Assembly (NCBI RefSeq): GCF_963966145.1
Contig: NC_091049.1
Location: 11,780,001-11,844,000 of the forward strand
Direction: 5' to 3'
Length of the DNA: 64,000 bases
From: Tenebrio molitor
Lineage: Eukaryota > Arthropoda > Insecta > Coleoptera > Tenebrionidae
Part shown: in pieces, positions 30,813-42,880 of the stretch
Position numbering within the stretch: position 1 is the first letter of the stretch
How the letters are laid out: each line of letters begins with the position of its first letter
Made by a program: the position numbers and the translations under genes
The notes under the pieces: model-generated
The model's input: only the letters and a program-made list of their open reading frames with translations
The model's database searches: none
Told to the model about the DNA's origin: nothing

Positions 30813-31223
30813 CGCAATCGCAACTATGTTATCCGCCGGTGTCGGCCACGTGTCGGCCATAAGGTTGCGCTGTCGCCATAGCAAAGAGGATTTGATTTGC
30901 GACGGTGGCAACTCAACTTAAAATTGATTACGGCGTATACAAAGCCCGAGTAACCCGACACATAACACGATTTTCTTTTTCTGTGACTTCTTGAGCGTGT
31001 GCTGCGCAGGTTATTTATTTAATACTCCTACATGGGGCGGAAACATCCGACGATTAAATTGAATTCCGGATCCACCTGTAGTTCAAGTGCCGAAAAAAGC
31101 TCTGCCAACAATGGAATGGAAATTTCTGATGAAAGCAATTGAAAAAGATCAGGAACAGCAACCGTCAAATAGTCAAATTCCAATCGTCGATGAAAGGATA
31201 TTTGAAAAGGAAGATAGGAATTA
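30813..31223. other. No gene recognised
   Basis: This stretch contains a short repeated word GTGTCGGCCA (about 30840-30860). A proline/lysine-rich reading around 31060-31200 is too broken to assign. Confidence 0.25.
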
Positions 31224-31362
31224 CGGGCCGTAAAGAAAATTGATGATAAGTTATTGCTGATGTTTTCAAAAGATTTTCAACCGTTTTCTCTAGTGGAAGA
31301 CTACGGTTTTAGACGATTCGTGACCATTTTTAACCCATCCTATGAATTGATCCCGAGTGATA
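31224..31362 (+). pseudogene. hAT (ZBED-like) transposase scrap
   Basis: The 46-codon reading RAVKKIDDKLLLMFSKDFQP then FSLVEDYGFRRFVTIFNPSY matches the highly conserved opening of ZBED-type hAT transposases (KDFQPFSIVED-x-GF motif). It has no stop but is only a fragment, and its ends are arbitrary. Related hAT remnants at 46.2 and 55.1 kb retain later parts of the protein. Confidence 0.65.
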
Positions 31363-31370
31363 ACGAGGGC

Positions 31371-31735
31371 TAAAAACACGCTGAGGGCCATAAAAGCCAG
31401 TTCACGCCCGCAGTACATACACTATTTTATGCACGATTAAGACCTAAAACCCTAACCTCGCAGTAAGTATGCTTTTCTTGTAGCTTTATTGGCAGCTAAA
31501 CGACCTACTGCTTGGAAAGGCCAAGCACCCTTTTCTTGATCCTCTGTATTCACAAATCGAGGTGGGCCATATCTAGATACTGCCGTTTGCTTTTCATGCA
31601 TCATTTTGCAATGTGTAATTATGGAAACAAAAACAAAGTTGGGATCAGGCCCTTCCATCGAACCTTTTAACCAAATTCGATGTTTCGCGAACATCTTCAC
31701 CTAGTTGACCAATTTGAAGATTCCTCGCAACGTCA
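31371..31735. other. No gene recognised
   Basis: A minus-strand open frame of 82 codons (31452-31700) has no recognisable motif. I do not call it a gene. Confidence 0.3.
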
Positions 31736-32830
31736 TTCCAGCGTTTCGCGCAAAATAAATTCAACTTCACGTATTTTGTGACGGCAGCAAAAACGCATAT
31801 GGTGCAGTTATCTATACTAAATGTTTGGGAGAAAGAGGTTCAAATTCCATTCAACTTGTATGTGCAAAATCGCGAGTTACCCCACGTAAACCGTTATCTA
31901 TACCCAGAATAGTTATAGTTATGGGCGACAGTTCTTCTTGTCAAATTGATTTCCAAGGTAGAAAAAACGCTAGATGTGAAGATAAATAATAATTATTTAC
32001 TGTGGTCCGATTCAATGGTTGTTTTAGTTTGGATCACCAATAATTCTGAGAAATTAGAGCCATTCGTATAACACCGCGTCAGTGAAATACAATCGCTAAC
32101 GAACAAAAATCAATAGAACTATATCAACACACACGAAAATCCAGCGTTCTAGCCAACAACTCTCAAAAAATCGAGTTCTGGTTTAACGTCCATCTTGGCT
32201 TAACGCAGAGGAAAGTAGTTGGTCCTTGCGAAAAATCGAAGGCGCTAAACAAGAAACGGATACCTAACGTTCCCTAGTTTGTCAAATACTTGAGGAACCA
32301 GCTGTGTTTTATAAAATTTCGTCACTTTCAAAATTAAAAAGGATAATATGATTGCTTACATTTTAAGATTCATCAATAACTGCAAAAACAACTCGCGGAC
32401 ATATCGAGACAATCTAAATGGCACAGAAATTCAGAATGCTAATAAATTAATTGTAAAATTAGTACGTGACAATCAGCAACCCGCGCCGCCATAAGACAAA
32501 CGTATTGGTCGATTGCAGCCCGCACCGCAATAAGAAACGTTTTGCATAAATGCATCAAATGTTACCGCGTCAATCCAATTCCGCAAAAACAAATAATGGG
32601 AAATCTCCATGGCGTCAGGGTAAAACCGGCTCGCCTATTCGAAAACTGTTGGCGTAGACTAAATGGGCCCTGTCTTAATCAAAGAAAGCCGAGGCCGCGG
32701 ACGCGTAATTAAAACGGTCAAGTTGTCACGGTTCGAAAATCCCGTTCCGTTTGTTTCTTCGTTTTCGCGGATTTGGCCAGAGTGGAAGGCCCATGGGTTC
32801 CACTAATGCTTGGGGATGTACCATCGTTAC
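31736..32830 (+). pseudogene. pol: Second BEL/Pao pol remnant
   Basis: RNase H homology is clear: HVFCDGSKNAYGAVIYTK, then IQLVCAKSRVTPRKPLSIPR, the WSDSMVVLVW-type block split over frames near 32000, and the integrase finger (CIKCYRVNPIPQKQ). PVLIKESRGRGRVIK near 32670 is the start of the integrase core. Stops and shifts are frequent. Homology fades near 32830; the C-terminal part reappears at 33541. Confidence 0.65.
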
Positions 32831-33540
32831 TCGAACACCTCGAAAGTAAGTTCAAAAGTATCTAACTCAGTAAACTCTCGCTCGAAATCGGGCCCAGAGT
32901 AACTACGCGTTACCGCAACTGCTTCATCCGTGCCCCTTTTTCTTCCCGATTCCTCTTCTCCCCATTCACTTGTCGCTGTCGTTGATCCTTCCCTTTGAGT
33001 TTTCTTGTCGGTTTCAATTTATCTTTTAAGTTTGGCCCCAGCTGACGAGGCCTTTTTCCTCAATATTTCAGCGGGACGGTAGCTACATACCGACGGGTTT
33101 GTTAGGCTCTCTTCACGGCCTAAACTTTTTCGGAGTTTGGGCAAGTCGTCTGAACGTACCTTTCCCTTTTCCCTTTGGACTCCAACCCGATAAATTTCCT
33201 TCGCCTTCTCGACCTTTTAACTTTTTTTCTCCGTCGACTACTCAGCTCCACTCTCGCGCGTCGAAAATTCTCGAACGCACGCACCTGCTGGTTCTGGAAT
33301 TCTCCTTCCGCCGATATCCGCTAAGGTCTGTTTTCCTTCGCCGTCACTGGTAAGACTTTTTTGAGGTAGCTGATAAATACTCGGTTTCGACGCGATTCTT
33401 CCTCTCTCGTGCAAGTATCGTGACAGGGTGTACTTCGTCAACAGTGCCGTTTGGACGTCGCCGTTTCCGGGATCTAGACGAGTCCCCCGTACCCTAACAA
33501 AGAGTTGAGTGTTTCTCCGTTCCCAACAGATTACACCCAT
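32831..33540. other. GC-richer insert splitting BEL pol
   Basis: About 700 bp of pyrimidine-rich, GC-richer DNA lies between the integrase core start and the integrase C-terminus of the second BEL remnant. Composition is reminiscent of an LTR but no TG...CA ends or duplication could be fixed. No coding function seen. Confidence 0.35.
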
Positions 33541-33880
33541 GAGTAACGACCCACAAGACCTGGAGACACTTACGGCCGGTCATTTCCTAATCGGGACGCA
33601 TCCAAGACCTACACCCAGGAGACGACGGTGCAGTTCGAGTCGTCACCATCAAAACTGCCAGAGGTATCGTCAAACGGGCGGTGCCCAAGGTGTGTCATTT
33701 TCAGGGGCGGAGGATGTTAAAACTCCGTCCAACCACTTTGGGCGCACCCTCTCTGTCGGAGGAGTGAGGAACATTCAGTCGGAGGAAGAAAAAGGATCAA
33801 CCCCTGAACCAAGACTCACTCACGACTCGTCTAGCAAACCTCAACCAAGACAAGACATAACGAACACACCTTTGTAATTT
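33541..33880 (+). pseudogene. pol: BEL/Pao integrase C-terminus
   Basis: SNDPQDLETLTAGHFLIGTH is the conserved BEL/Pao motif near the end of integrase (D-x-x-x-LTPGHFLIG). A frame change follows to VVTIKTARGIVKRAVPKVCH, the usual closing segment. It ends near 33880 with AATAAA at 33887. It belongs with 31736-32830 as one decayed element. Confidence 0.7.
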
Positions 33881-34167
33881 AAAGTCAATAAATTGTTAGC
33901 CTTACGTCTATTCAATTTTGATCCTCGACACATCGAGAACAAACACACCAAAACAAAACATAGTGGTGTATCGAAAACCCATTGGCGAAAAGTAAATTAT
34001 CGAAAATCCAATTTATCGAAAGAAGATTCTTTCGAATCATAAATTTATCTACAAAGTATAAACAGACCCTTCTTTCATTTTCCACAAAATGGCACGATTG
34101 GCTCAACATCACACTTGGATCTCAGACCACAAGCCTAATAATAATAATAATCCAGAAAGAAATTACA

Positions 34168-34513
34168 TACAGGGCAAGTCACATAAGGGTTATTTCCGAA
34201 TTTATTTTGTACGCAACCAAAAATACTAATGACGCTGATTACTTGATACCATTTGTAATGTGATTTAATTTAGTAATCAACGTAGGTATGTAATTTGGCT
34301 AAAAATGTCACAATGACGTTTTCCTGTTCTGATTAATGAAATCAAAAATTAAATTCATCAACTGTCATTTTGACATTTTTAGCCAAATTACATACCTACG
34401 TGGATTACTAAATAAAGTCACATTATAAATGGTATCAAGTGGTCAGCGTAATTAGTATTCTTGGTTGCGTACAAAATAAATTCAGAAATAAACCTTATGT
34501 GACTTGCCCTGTA
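34168..34513. mobile_element. Mariner-type MITE with about 150-bp TIRs
   Basis: The ends read TACAGGGCAAGTCACATAAG and pair with the right end over about 150 bp per side with few differences, so nearly the whole 346-bp element is a hairpin. TA at each end is consistent with Tc1/mariner target choice. No coding capacity. Confidence 0.8.
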
Positions 34514-34584
34514 TAGGGAAAACCAAAAGATCGAATTAAGAATTAAGAAAAAAGTATCTAAAATAATATAAACATAACGACCTG

Positions 34585-35760
34585 GGGGCCGTTGCACAAT
34601 ATTTAAGAATTTACAAGTTACAAAATACAAGTTACAAGTTATTAGCTATTAGTACCAATAGATTGTGTTGCACAATTATTTTAGTTACAGTTGTAAATTC
34701 TGCTCAATTTTATTAGAAAAAAAATGAAATTACTAGTGTAGTCGGCTTTGATTTATTTTTACTTGTCACAATCTAATGTTGCGCCTGTCACGCTAAATTT
34801 TTGTAATTTAATTTGTTATTTCCATAAATCACAAACCAAAATTATAAATATGGGTAAACGCGATGACCAACGCGTTGTAATTATGGATTTTAAACAAAAA
34901 AATAAACAAATAAAATGCTGCATCAGTTCTCGGGACAATTCCCCAATCACCCGATTTTGAAGAAATTTTGTATATTTTAAAATAAAACTATATTATGTAT
35001 AAATATAAAATAATATCTACAACCCCACATCGTGAAGAAAATTAGCAATTCAATAAAAATTTCCAATTCTCTCTTCAATATTTTATGCCCATGGCACAAC
35101 ACATTAAATAAAGTTCTATTCACTACATTTTAACAAAAAATTTTTATAACACGACATAGGTACGGTTATTTTTTGACCCCATGCATATCAGAAATGGTGT
35201 GATATTGGCCACCATTCCAAACCAGTGGAGAGCTATACATAATTATTGTTTAGCAGTAATAGCTAATAGTCCCACTTCTTCAACTATTATGTTGAATCCT
35301 GTAACCTATTTGTTCTAACGATTTCATTTTTTCTGCGGGCATTCTAAACCGCTCCAAAAACTATTCTTGATTCAAATGAAAAATTAATTCGAGGGCGAAA
35401 AATTTTACCCCTATGCTACCTTATTCGATTTGGAAATGCTTCGTCTTCACTGCTTGATTCATAGAATAAGTCATCTAACATTTTGAAGAAAATTATTTCA
35501 ACTTGTAAAATCGTATATCAATATTTATTAGCGACGTTTTGCTTGTGAAAATTTGACATTAAAAACTACAAAACTAATATATTAATTGATTTGTGTCTGC
35601 CATTGTGCAACAGCTGCTAGTAAAATCAGTGTAAAATACACTAATATTTTTCATTTTACAACTTGTAACTTGAAATTACTAGAGATGAGATTGTGCAACA
35701 TGATTTTACTAGTTACAAGACTAATATTATTACTAATAAAATGATTGTGCAACGCGACCC
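34585..35760. mobile_element. PIF/Harbinger-like defective element
   Basis: GGGGCCGTTGCACAAT at the left pairs with ATTGTGCAACGCGACCC at the right. Subterminal TTACAAGTTACAAG-type words also recur inverted. The interior carries a decayed HARBI1-like reading on the minus strand. The flanking 3-bp duplication is not clear. It is a deletion derivative of an autonomous element. Confidence 0.6.
35300..35485 (-). pseudogene. HARBI1-like N-terminal fragment
   Basis: The minus strand reads KMLDDLFYESSSEDEAFPNR, then after a stop RGKIFRPRINFSFESRI. This resembles the acidic N-terminal segment and the R-x-R-x-NYF-like region of Harbinger transposases. No catalytic part remains. It supports the class call for the surrounding element. 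Confidence 0.4.
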
Positions 35761-35866
35761 TGGAAACACAAATAAATAAAATAATATCATAATTATATAT
35801 TGTCATTTACATTCGTTAAAAAGATGTCCTTTGTGGAAAGCCAATTAGGCAGGAAAAAAGTGTATC

Positions 35867-36227
35867 TACAGTCCATTCCATTTAATTATGCAGCATAGAA
35901 TAGCATAGGGACTATTTTGCCGTCGTTGATTGGTCAAAATGAACGAAAAGTCTACACCAAGGCAATGCTCAATTTTTGATAACTACTGTCAAATTTTGAT
36001 ATTTGATCGATTTTTTGGTTATTAGTGTCAAACTTATCGAGTTTTTGTTTCAAACGCATCATTAAACTACAATTTTGTTATTGGAATACCACTACCGTAA
36101 GTTCCTTTATTACTTTTTTTGTTAATTTTGCTTGGAATGTATGTTTTCGAATTTGCCGCGTTCGCCAGTGTGAAACGTTCTCCATTCGAAGCGACATCTA
36201 CTGCATTGTTAAATGGAATAGACTGTA
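35867..36227. mobile_element. Mariner-type MITE (361 bp)
   Basis: TACAGTCCATTCCATTTAA at the left and TTAAATGGAATAGACTGTA at the right form 19-bp ends with one mismatch, starting and ending with TA. The inside has no clear transposase. Confidence 0.7.
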
Positions 36228-37143
36228 GATGGTTACTTTTACATGAAGGACAGAATTAGCGACAAACACATCTATTGCAAATGCGAAGAATATAAAAACA
36301 AGTGCAAGGGAAGAGACGTAGATAAAAGCAACGCGTTGATCAAGAAGGAGAACCTCAATCATCCGGGAAGACCTGAAAAACTCGAAGTAAAGAAGGCGTT
36401 GAGGAGAAATTTTGACCACCATAGCATACTTGTAATAAAAAATTTTGCACTTGGGATATATGTATGTGGAAAAAAAAACTGGGCAAAGTTACACTAAACA
36501 AATACGAAAAAGCAGTTGAACCTAACAATAAAATAATTTTGCATTTTCCTACTTATCCTCGTCATCGTCAAGTCCTAATCGGAATATTCAGCCAAATTAA
36601 TAATAATTGGGGATGTCATATGTCATGGATACTAAGGTTTCCCATAAACCTTGTCCTTGTCCTTCATTTAAAATGTTGTATACTTCTGGGACTGATACCT
36701 GTACAGCACTTACGGAGAGTTTTATTTTAGATTAGAATTTACCGAAAAAATATCCGCCACTGCTTCTACAATTTAGTACTTTTTCATTACGTTGCCATTA
36801 TCTCCATGAGTCATTTCTTTTATTTTGGTGAAAGCCTTTAAAATGTGCTGCTTCGTCTGCTTGCTTCTCTATTCCGTTTTGGAAATTCATTCATTTTTTC
36901 AGTGACAATAATATGACAATTAACTGGCTAATTTGTATTTACATATTTTGTAAAAAAATCTAACAAGAAAAAAGTTCCAGCTAGTTCGTCATTACAAAAA
37001 TGAATCAATTATACATTGCGTTTTTTATTTCGCTGAACATACAATGTAAAATGGCTATGTTCAGTTCTAAAATGGACAAGTCAGTTCATTTGAAATAGGC
37101 AACCAAACTTACAGATCCATGAATCCTATGTTCAGCTATAATA
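36228..37143. other. No gene recognised
   Basis: A short lysine-rich plus-strand frame (36243-36497, CKCEEYKNKCKGRD-like) has two CxC-type pairs but no family I recognise. The rest is AT-rich and noncoding. Confidence 0.3.
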
Positions 37144-37589
37144 TAAAGTAACGCTTAAGGTATACGATTATATGGCCCTTTAAAAGTATTTGACCGGAGA
37201 TAAACGTCCCTTTTGTCGCAATTGCAGTAGGCGGTCAGCCCAACCATAAATCATGCTTCAAGCAATTCTCTGTTGTGAATTCCAGAGCCGGCCTCAAAAC
37301 AAATGCGTACCGATGAAATTATATTTATTTATTAAATATACAATACTATTACAAATCATCTTTACTGTTTTCAAGACACAAAGTACTAAAGGGAATTTCG
37401 TTACAAGCACAAAATTTACAATAAACATGAAAAACATGTTCTATCGCAAATTTTTAATCCCTGCCCTGAACCAAGGAAAAGGGATGCAGCTGCACGAGCC
37501 GAGACAACCATCTCAACGCCAATATTGGTTTCCATTATTGGGATAATTTTAGTGCTGCCATATAATCTTATACCTTAAGCGTTACTTTA
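37144..37589. mobile_element. MITE family B, intact copy (446 bp)
   Basis: The ends are TAAAGTAACGCTTAAGGTAT and its reverse complement. A second copy lies inverted at 43832-45289 and agrees over its full length apart from a nested insert, which defines the family. The family resembles no coding element; the short open frames in it are shared because the DNA is shared, not because they are genes. Confidence 0.85.
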
Positions 37590-37686
37590 ACAAGTGGTAT
37601 GATTATTATCGATGATATTATGAGTGAAATGTCCTGCTTCAATTTCACGAATTTAATATCATCGATAATTAATCATACCACGTGTT
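37590..37686. repeat. 97-bp hairpin
   Basis: CAAGTGGTATGATTATTATC pairs with the reverse complement of TCGATAATTAATCATACCACG. The arms are about 32 bp around GATGATATTA, abutting the end of the preceding MITE. Small foldback unit. Confidence 0.6.
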
Positions 37687-38153
37687 ATATTCGATGAGAC
37701 AATATAATGAATGAAATACAAAATTATTCATTTATTTGTCAAATTGACAAATTTATTTCAATCAAAAATCGTAACGACGAAAGTAAATAAGAAAATATTT
37801 TTTTTGTTTTTTATAATCGCTGTGATAGCCATGCAACTAAGGACTTTTACGCGTTTTCATTGGATCATTCATGATCACGTGATACATGAATTATATTGTC
37901 AGTAAAATAAAAAACTCACGGTATTATCGTGCGTTCAAATGAAATCCTTGACTGATTAGGCGTTGGAAAAACCAAACCGTTTGTAACAGTGTACTCTGAA
38001 TTTCCCGCCGTTTGACATGAATGGTATTTGTTTATGTCATTGACTTACGTTTGTGGTTTTTCGAACTTCGTCTTTTGTGGTCTCCCAGTGCTTTCGAGAA
38101 TTTCAATAGTAGGATTTTCGGTTTTTTCAAAACCCAACCAAGCTGTGTTTGCA

Positions 38154-39233
38154 ATGGTTTTTTTACCAGAACATAAAGTTTTCATGGTGGTGTTTTGAGG
38201 AGTTCAAGAAACAATTTCCGATTGTTGCAATTGTGTATGAGAAATTTCGACAAACTCTCTATCTTTGTTTAAATAATTTTCGAGAATGTGGTACTATTGG
38301 ACGAAAAGAAGGAAGTGGCCATCAAGTAAAGAAACTTACTCAGGAAGTAATTGGGAATGTTCAACAAATAATGGAAGATTCACCTAGAACTTCAATTCGG
38401 CATTTGTTACAACAGGTTGATCTTTCTGTTGGAACTTGTCATAAAATTTTAAAAGAAAACCTGCATTTATTTCCATATCGGCTCACCTCTGTCCAAGAGT
38501 CATGTAAATGACTCCCAAAGACTAAACTATTGTCAATGGTTTTTGAACACAATGGCTGATGATGTTTTAGAAAAAACATTCTTTACAGATGAAGCATATT
38601 TTCATTTGTCAGGCTACGTAAACTCACAAAATATCAGAATGTGGAGTTCACAAAATTCACATTTCTTTACTGAAGCTCCACATTACCCCCAAAAAATTGG
38701 AGTTTGGGCTGCTATTAGTCAACATAAGATTATTGGCCCATATTTTTTCCAAGGTAAATTACTGTAATCATTCGTTACTCTGTTTATTATCTCAAACATA
38801 TTTGTAGGCAATATCAATGGAGAAAGATACCGTGCTGAAATTTTAACACCGTTTTTAAATGTACTTCATGATGATGAACTAATTTATGAGTATTTTCAAC
38901 AAGATGGTGCAAGAGCGCATACAACTAGCGCTACAATAAACTTCTTATCAAATTTCTACCCTGACAGGCTTATTAGTCGGAACACACTCAATAACTGGCC
39001 TCCCAGATCTTCTGATCTCAGACCCTGCGATTTTTTTGTGGCCATTTCTGAAGAATTCCATTTATAACACCCCCATAAATGATCTGACAGAACTTCAAGA
39101 CAGAATACGGATGAAAATTGATCAAATTAATGAATTAATGGTTCTTGAGCATGTTATCAGAAATGGCGTTAGAAGACGCTATGTTTACAACAAGAGGGTG
39201 CACATTTTCAGCATTTATTGTGAACGTCTGTAA
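38154..39233 (+). pseudogene. Mariner transposase, DD41D (rosa-like)
   Basis: The ATG at 38154 (MVFLPEHKVFM) is followed after a frame change by GTIGRKEGSGHQVKKLTQEV and SIRHLLQQVDLSVGTCHKIL, the paired DNA-binding helices. Catalytic residues are D in FFTDEAYFHLSG, D in FQQDGARAHT and D in SSDLRPCDFF, with 41 residues between the last two as in rosa-type mariners. A 54-bp intron with GT...AG ends (38754-38807) keeps the frame (FFQ-GNINGE). A shift near 39030 splits DFFLW. Stops near 38508 and 39030 make it inactive. Confidence 0.75.
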
Positions 39234-39759
39234 TAAAAACTCATTTATATCAAGTTGTGCTTTATTTACATCTAAAAAATTTTGCAGGTAATTAATTTAC
39301 CAAAAAGTTCTCCACTTCCCAAAATTCATAAAATCTTGCTTGAACTAATCTCCAGACACGTATTTGATGTTTATTATTTCTGGTATCGTGGGTCGCTATC
39401 CGATTTAAAAACGCGACAATTTACGTGGTAAACCACTGGAAAGGAAACGCTGTGCACGTGTAGGTACGGTTTGGCATTTCAAAGTTTCGTTTCATGGGTA
39501 CCAACCATCATATGCATTGAGATGAACAACTTTCATAAAATCCCAGGCACTGCTTGAAAATGACCTAATTGGAACATCAGATCTGTTTAATCGGCACATA
39601 ATTGAACATGTTTGTTTTCGGCAAAGAATACAGAGTGATCACAAAAAAACGCCCCAGCTTGTATCTTTCTTATTTGAAATCCGATTTCAACAAGCGATAC
39701 ATCAAATTAAAGGGTTCAAAAAGTACTATAAACTGGATATAAAATGTCACCCTTAGCAA
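39234..39759. other. No gene recognised
   Basis: 39450-39640 has scattered Tc1/mariner-looking residues but no motif good enough to call. Otherwise AT-rich noncoding DNA. Confidence 0.25.
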
Positions 39760-40705
39760 CCCAAACTTGCAAGGAACAACTTTATTTTTTTAAATGGCAA
39801 CATATAATTTTTTGGTGCAGTTAGATTCATTATGTTTTTCTGAGTCAAAAAATATAGCAAAGTCAATTACAAATTATTAGGAATAAGTAGAACTTTATGA
39901 ATTAGGTACTTATGAAGACATTCTTGTAGCCATGGCAACAAACAAATAAAAATTTATTTTGAAAATAAACTTTATTTGTCATAATTTTTTTCTTTACTTT
40001 CGTGTGGTGAAATAAAATGAATAATAACGAACTTATGGATATTTCGAAAATAATAGAAATGGTGCAGAAGCTTGTAGAGTGTACGAAGAACGGTTTCCCG
40101 ATAGGCAAGTGCCATCGTCGAAAATTTGCACGGTCAGTGCTTATTCACAATGGAGGTTTTAATGGTGAATTTGGAGAAAACTGGATGGGAACATATGGAC
40201 CTATCCTATGGCCACCTCGCTCCTGTGATTTGACTTCGATGGATTTCTTCTTTTGGGCGTATATCCAAGATAAAGTCTACATTACTGCTCCGGATACAGC
40301 GGAAATATTAAGAAATCGCATAATTACTGCATGCATGCAGAGAAACGCCACCTGAAATCCTTCTGAATGCCACGCGAAGTGTGATACGTAGATGTGAACA
40401 ATGTCTGGAACAAAATGGTGCTCAATTTGCACAGTTCCGTTGAAAAAAAGTTATTGTTATTTTTATTGTTTGTATTAATGAATAAGTATTGTTTCCATGG
40501 CTACAAGTACGTCTTCATAAGTAATTCATGGCCTGTTACGAATAAAGTTCTACTTATTCCTAATAATTTCTAACTGATTTTATTTATTTCTTATCTTGGA
40601 ATAACATTTAAATGTACAAGGTGTGCTATATTTTTGAACTGAGAAAAATATAATGAATCTAACTAAAAAAAATAAAGTTGACCCTTGACCTTCGCAAGGT
40701 GCTTC
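39760..40705 (+). mobile_element. Deletion derivative of a DD41D mariner with long TIRs
   Basis: Imperfect inverted repeats of roughly 170-220 bp flank a transposase C-terminus. Matching arms include ATTAGGAATAAGTAGAACTT and GCAGTTAGATTCATTATG at the left with their complements near 40540-40560 and 40650-40670. Ends are approximate. Confidence 0.6.
40017..40443 (+). pseudogene. Mariner transposase C-terminal remnant
   Basis: From about 40170 it reads GENWMGTYGPILWPPRSCDL then TSMDFFFWAYIQDKVYITAP and RNRIITACMQ. After a frame change it reads PEILLNATRSVIRRCEQCLE and ends QFAQFR at 40443. This is the last catalytic block (D in SMDFFF) and the C-terminal helices of a DD41D-type mariner. The first two catalytic residues are deleted; the upstream 50 codons do not match the family. 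Confidence 0.65.
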
Positions 40706-41343
40706 AAATATGCAAAATATGCATTTTTGAAATGACGTAATTTCATTCAAAATTTGTTAATATGCCCAAAAAATCCAAAATTTTGTCTATATACGCCATA
40801 GAAACAAATATGCAATTTGCATAGAATCCGAGCTTTATACATAAATTTACTTCAAGAGAAATTTGTCTTAATCTGTATGGAGTAACTATTCATTTTTCCG
40901 TAAATAATTTTGACAGTTATTTACCGAAATTCGCTGACTTAACCCAACAAATTACTAAATTTTTTGACAAAAGCTGTCCAATTTGAAAATCATGACATGT
41001 CATATTTAAAAATCGCCAAGTTTTAAATTAGTATTTTAAAATAAAAATAGCACCTTTAATCTTATTATTAGTATCATTTCAAGCGCAATAATTTTATCTT
41101 TCTATTGATACCATTACCTTACCTGTAAGTTCAATTGGCGAGCAGGAATCAGCAAAAACGTTCAATACAATCTTAATTGCCTATGTTCGAGTTTGAGAAT
41201 GCACAGACGGTAGAGAAGACAATTTTAAGCCTCGCTTCTTTATTCCTACCTCGGCTTAAAAAAGTGTTTTCTCTACCTTGGTGTATAACTACTATTACTA
41301 CCTAATAATAATTTGATGAATTTTATTTATAGATAAAGTAGAT
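40706..41343. other. Noncoding, with a hairpin at 41207-41281
   Basis: GGTAGAGAAGACAATTTTAAGCC at 41208 pairs with GGCTTAAAAAAGTGTTTTCTCTACC (to about 41278), a 75-bp foldback. The remainder is AT-rich with no gene seen. Confidence 0.4.
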
Positions 41344-42880
41344 GTCAGTGTGTACAGTGCAAAAAGAATTTTACACATTTAAGAGATTTGAACTATCACA
41401 AAAAGCAACATCTGAAGAAAGACGCAATCAGTTCTAGTTATAGTTCTAGTTCAAGTTCCAAACAGCAAACAATGTCCCCTTTGCAAGTGCGATGCTATGA
41501 AAAAAGATAATTTGCAGATTCATTTCCAAGAGACGCATGATATAAAAATGAAAATAAATAATGCGCAATTTCCATCATCGGAGAAATTTTATGGGTGGAA
41601 AAACAAAATTGAAGGTGAAACAAAATCTCTTTTCGTGAAAGAAAGGGGAACCTTTTCTACGAAAGATCACAGTATCATTTATTATGTATGTCATCGATCG
41701 GGCACTTTTGTTACAAAAACTAAGGGATTTCGACATATTAAGGTTCAGGGTCTATAAAAGTTTTTTAAATAAAAGTGGAACCCGTGACGTTCGTTTTTTA
41801 GAAACTCATGTCGGACATGTGCAAGGCGGTCTAAAGAATGAAGATCGCCTTGACATGTGTCATTTATATTTGAGTAGAGCAGAGCGAGAAACATTAGCAA
41901 CCAAAATGACTCTGAAAATTCCCTTCATTTAAGTTCAGACGAGGTGCGTGATTTCATTCACAGTTCAGAACTAGAAAAAATTCATCTCCTCACTAAAAAA
42001 GACCTATACAATATAGAAAAATGTTTTTTTGTTAGACACTGTCAGAATTTGAGAATTTTCTCCTATGTGAACGGATTTTGATAAATGTCACAACTTGTCA
42101 AAACGAAACGTCAAGCTAATTTTAAAGGTTTTAAGCGATTTGGAGCCTTTAAGGGACTCGTCGAACAAAAAACGTTGTATTCAACTCGTTCGTGTGTAAA
42201 TTGGGCCTTTTTTGGCACTCGTGGGCCTTTAAAACGCGAGTGAAACGAGTGGCCCACGCGTGCCAAAAAAGGCCCAATTTACACACCAACTCGTCAAATA
42301 AACTACTATTTAATCTACAATCGACAACTGTTAGACATCAAAATGATGCAATTAGTGTAGAAGCGTGGGTAAATGAGATGGAAAATTCTGGCTGTTTTGT
42401 TTTATTAAGCACAAGAAACAACATCAGAAAAGCATCCAGAACTAAAAATTATTTTTTTTTAGTTATAATGAATTCTGGTCAAGAAGAAATGCTAAAACAA
42501 TATGCTTCAGATTACTTGTGCATTGACGGAACGCACGGGTTAAATCAATATCATTTTGAACTGCAGACTTTGCTTGTACTTGATGATATAAAGGGAAGGA
42601 TTCCCATGTGCGTTCCTCATTTCTAATAGGGCTGATGAACAGGTCATGTGTATTTTTTTTAATTATATCAAGGACCCAATTGGAATGAGGATCACATGCA
42701 AAGTTTTCATGTCTGATGTGGCAAAAACGTATTACAATGCTTGGAAATAAATAAGGATGCATGCACAATTTAGGTAGGTTATCAACAATACAAGCACTGA
42801 TTTTTTAAATGCATATACACAAATTTAATTTTAGATTGTTCTGCAAGTGGCATGTAGATCGGGCATGGCGCTAGACTACT
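41344..42880 (+). pseudogene. MULE transposase with C2H2 fingers
   Basis: Two C2H2 fingers are readable: CVQCKKNFTHLRDLNYHKKQ-H and CPLCKCDAMKKDNLQIHFQE-TH. A frame from 41497 continues FPSSEKFYGWKNKIEG and IIYYVCHRSGTFVTKTKGFR, then THVGHVQGGLKNEDR...HLYLSRAERETLATKM and KIHLLTKKDLYNIEK. After a MITE the core resumes with WVNEMENSGCFVLLS, the first D in YLCIDGTHGLNQYHF and the second in VFMSDVAKTYYNAW. An intron (GTAGGT...TTTTAG, about 42773-42834) precedes FCKWHVDRAWR, the conserved MULE H block. It has several stops and no C-terminal acid. Confidence 0.7.
42183..42295. repeat. Near-perfect hairpin MITE (family A)
   Basis: GTGTGTAAATTGGGCCTTTT through GGCACTCGTGGGCC pairs with GGCCCACGCGTGCC...AAAAGGCCCAATTTACACAC. 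The 45-bp arms flank a 24-bp loop (TTTAAAACGCGAGTGAAACGAGT). The same family occurs at 12583-13077, where the loop is expanded. It interrupts the C2H2-MULE gene. Confidence 0.75.

Noticed and set aside
31452..31700. Minus-strand 82-codon open frame
   Set aside because: No recognisable motif or start context; chance frame between transposon remnants.
37253..37546. 97-codon frame in MITE B
   Set aside because: Its near copy at 44959-45180 reads on the opposite strand only because the MITE is inverted; no conservation beyond the repeat itself.
39450..39640. Additional Tc1/mariner fragment
   Set aside because: Only a few scattered residues look familiar; too weak to annotate.
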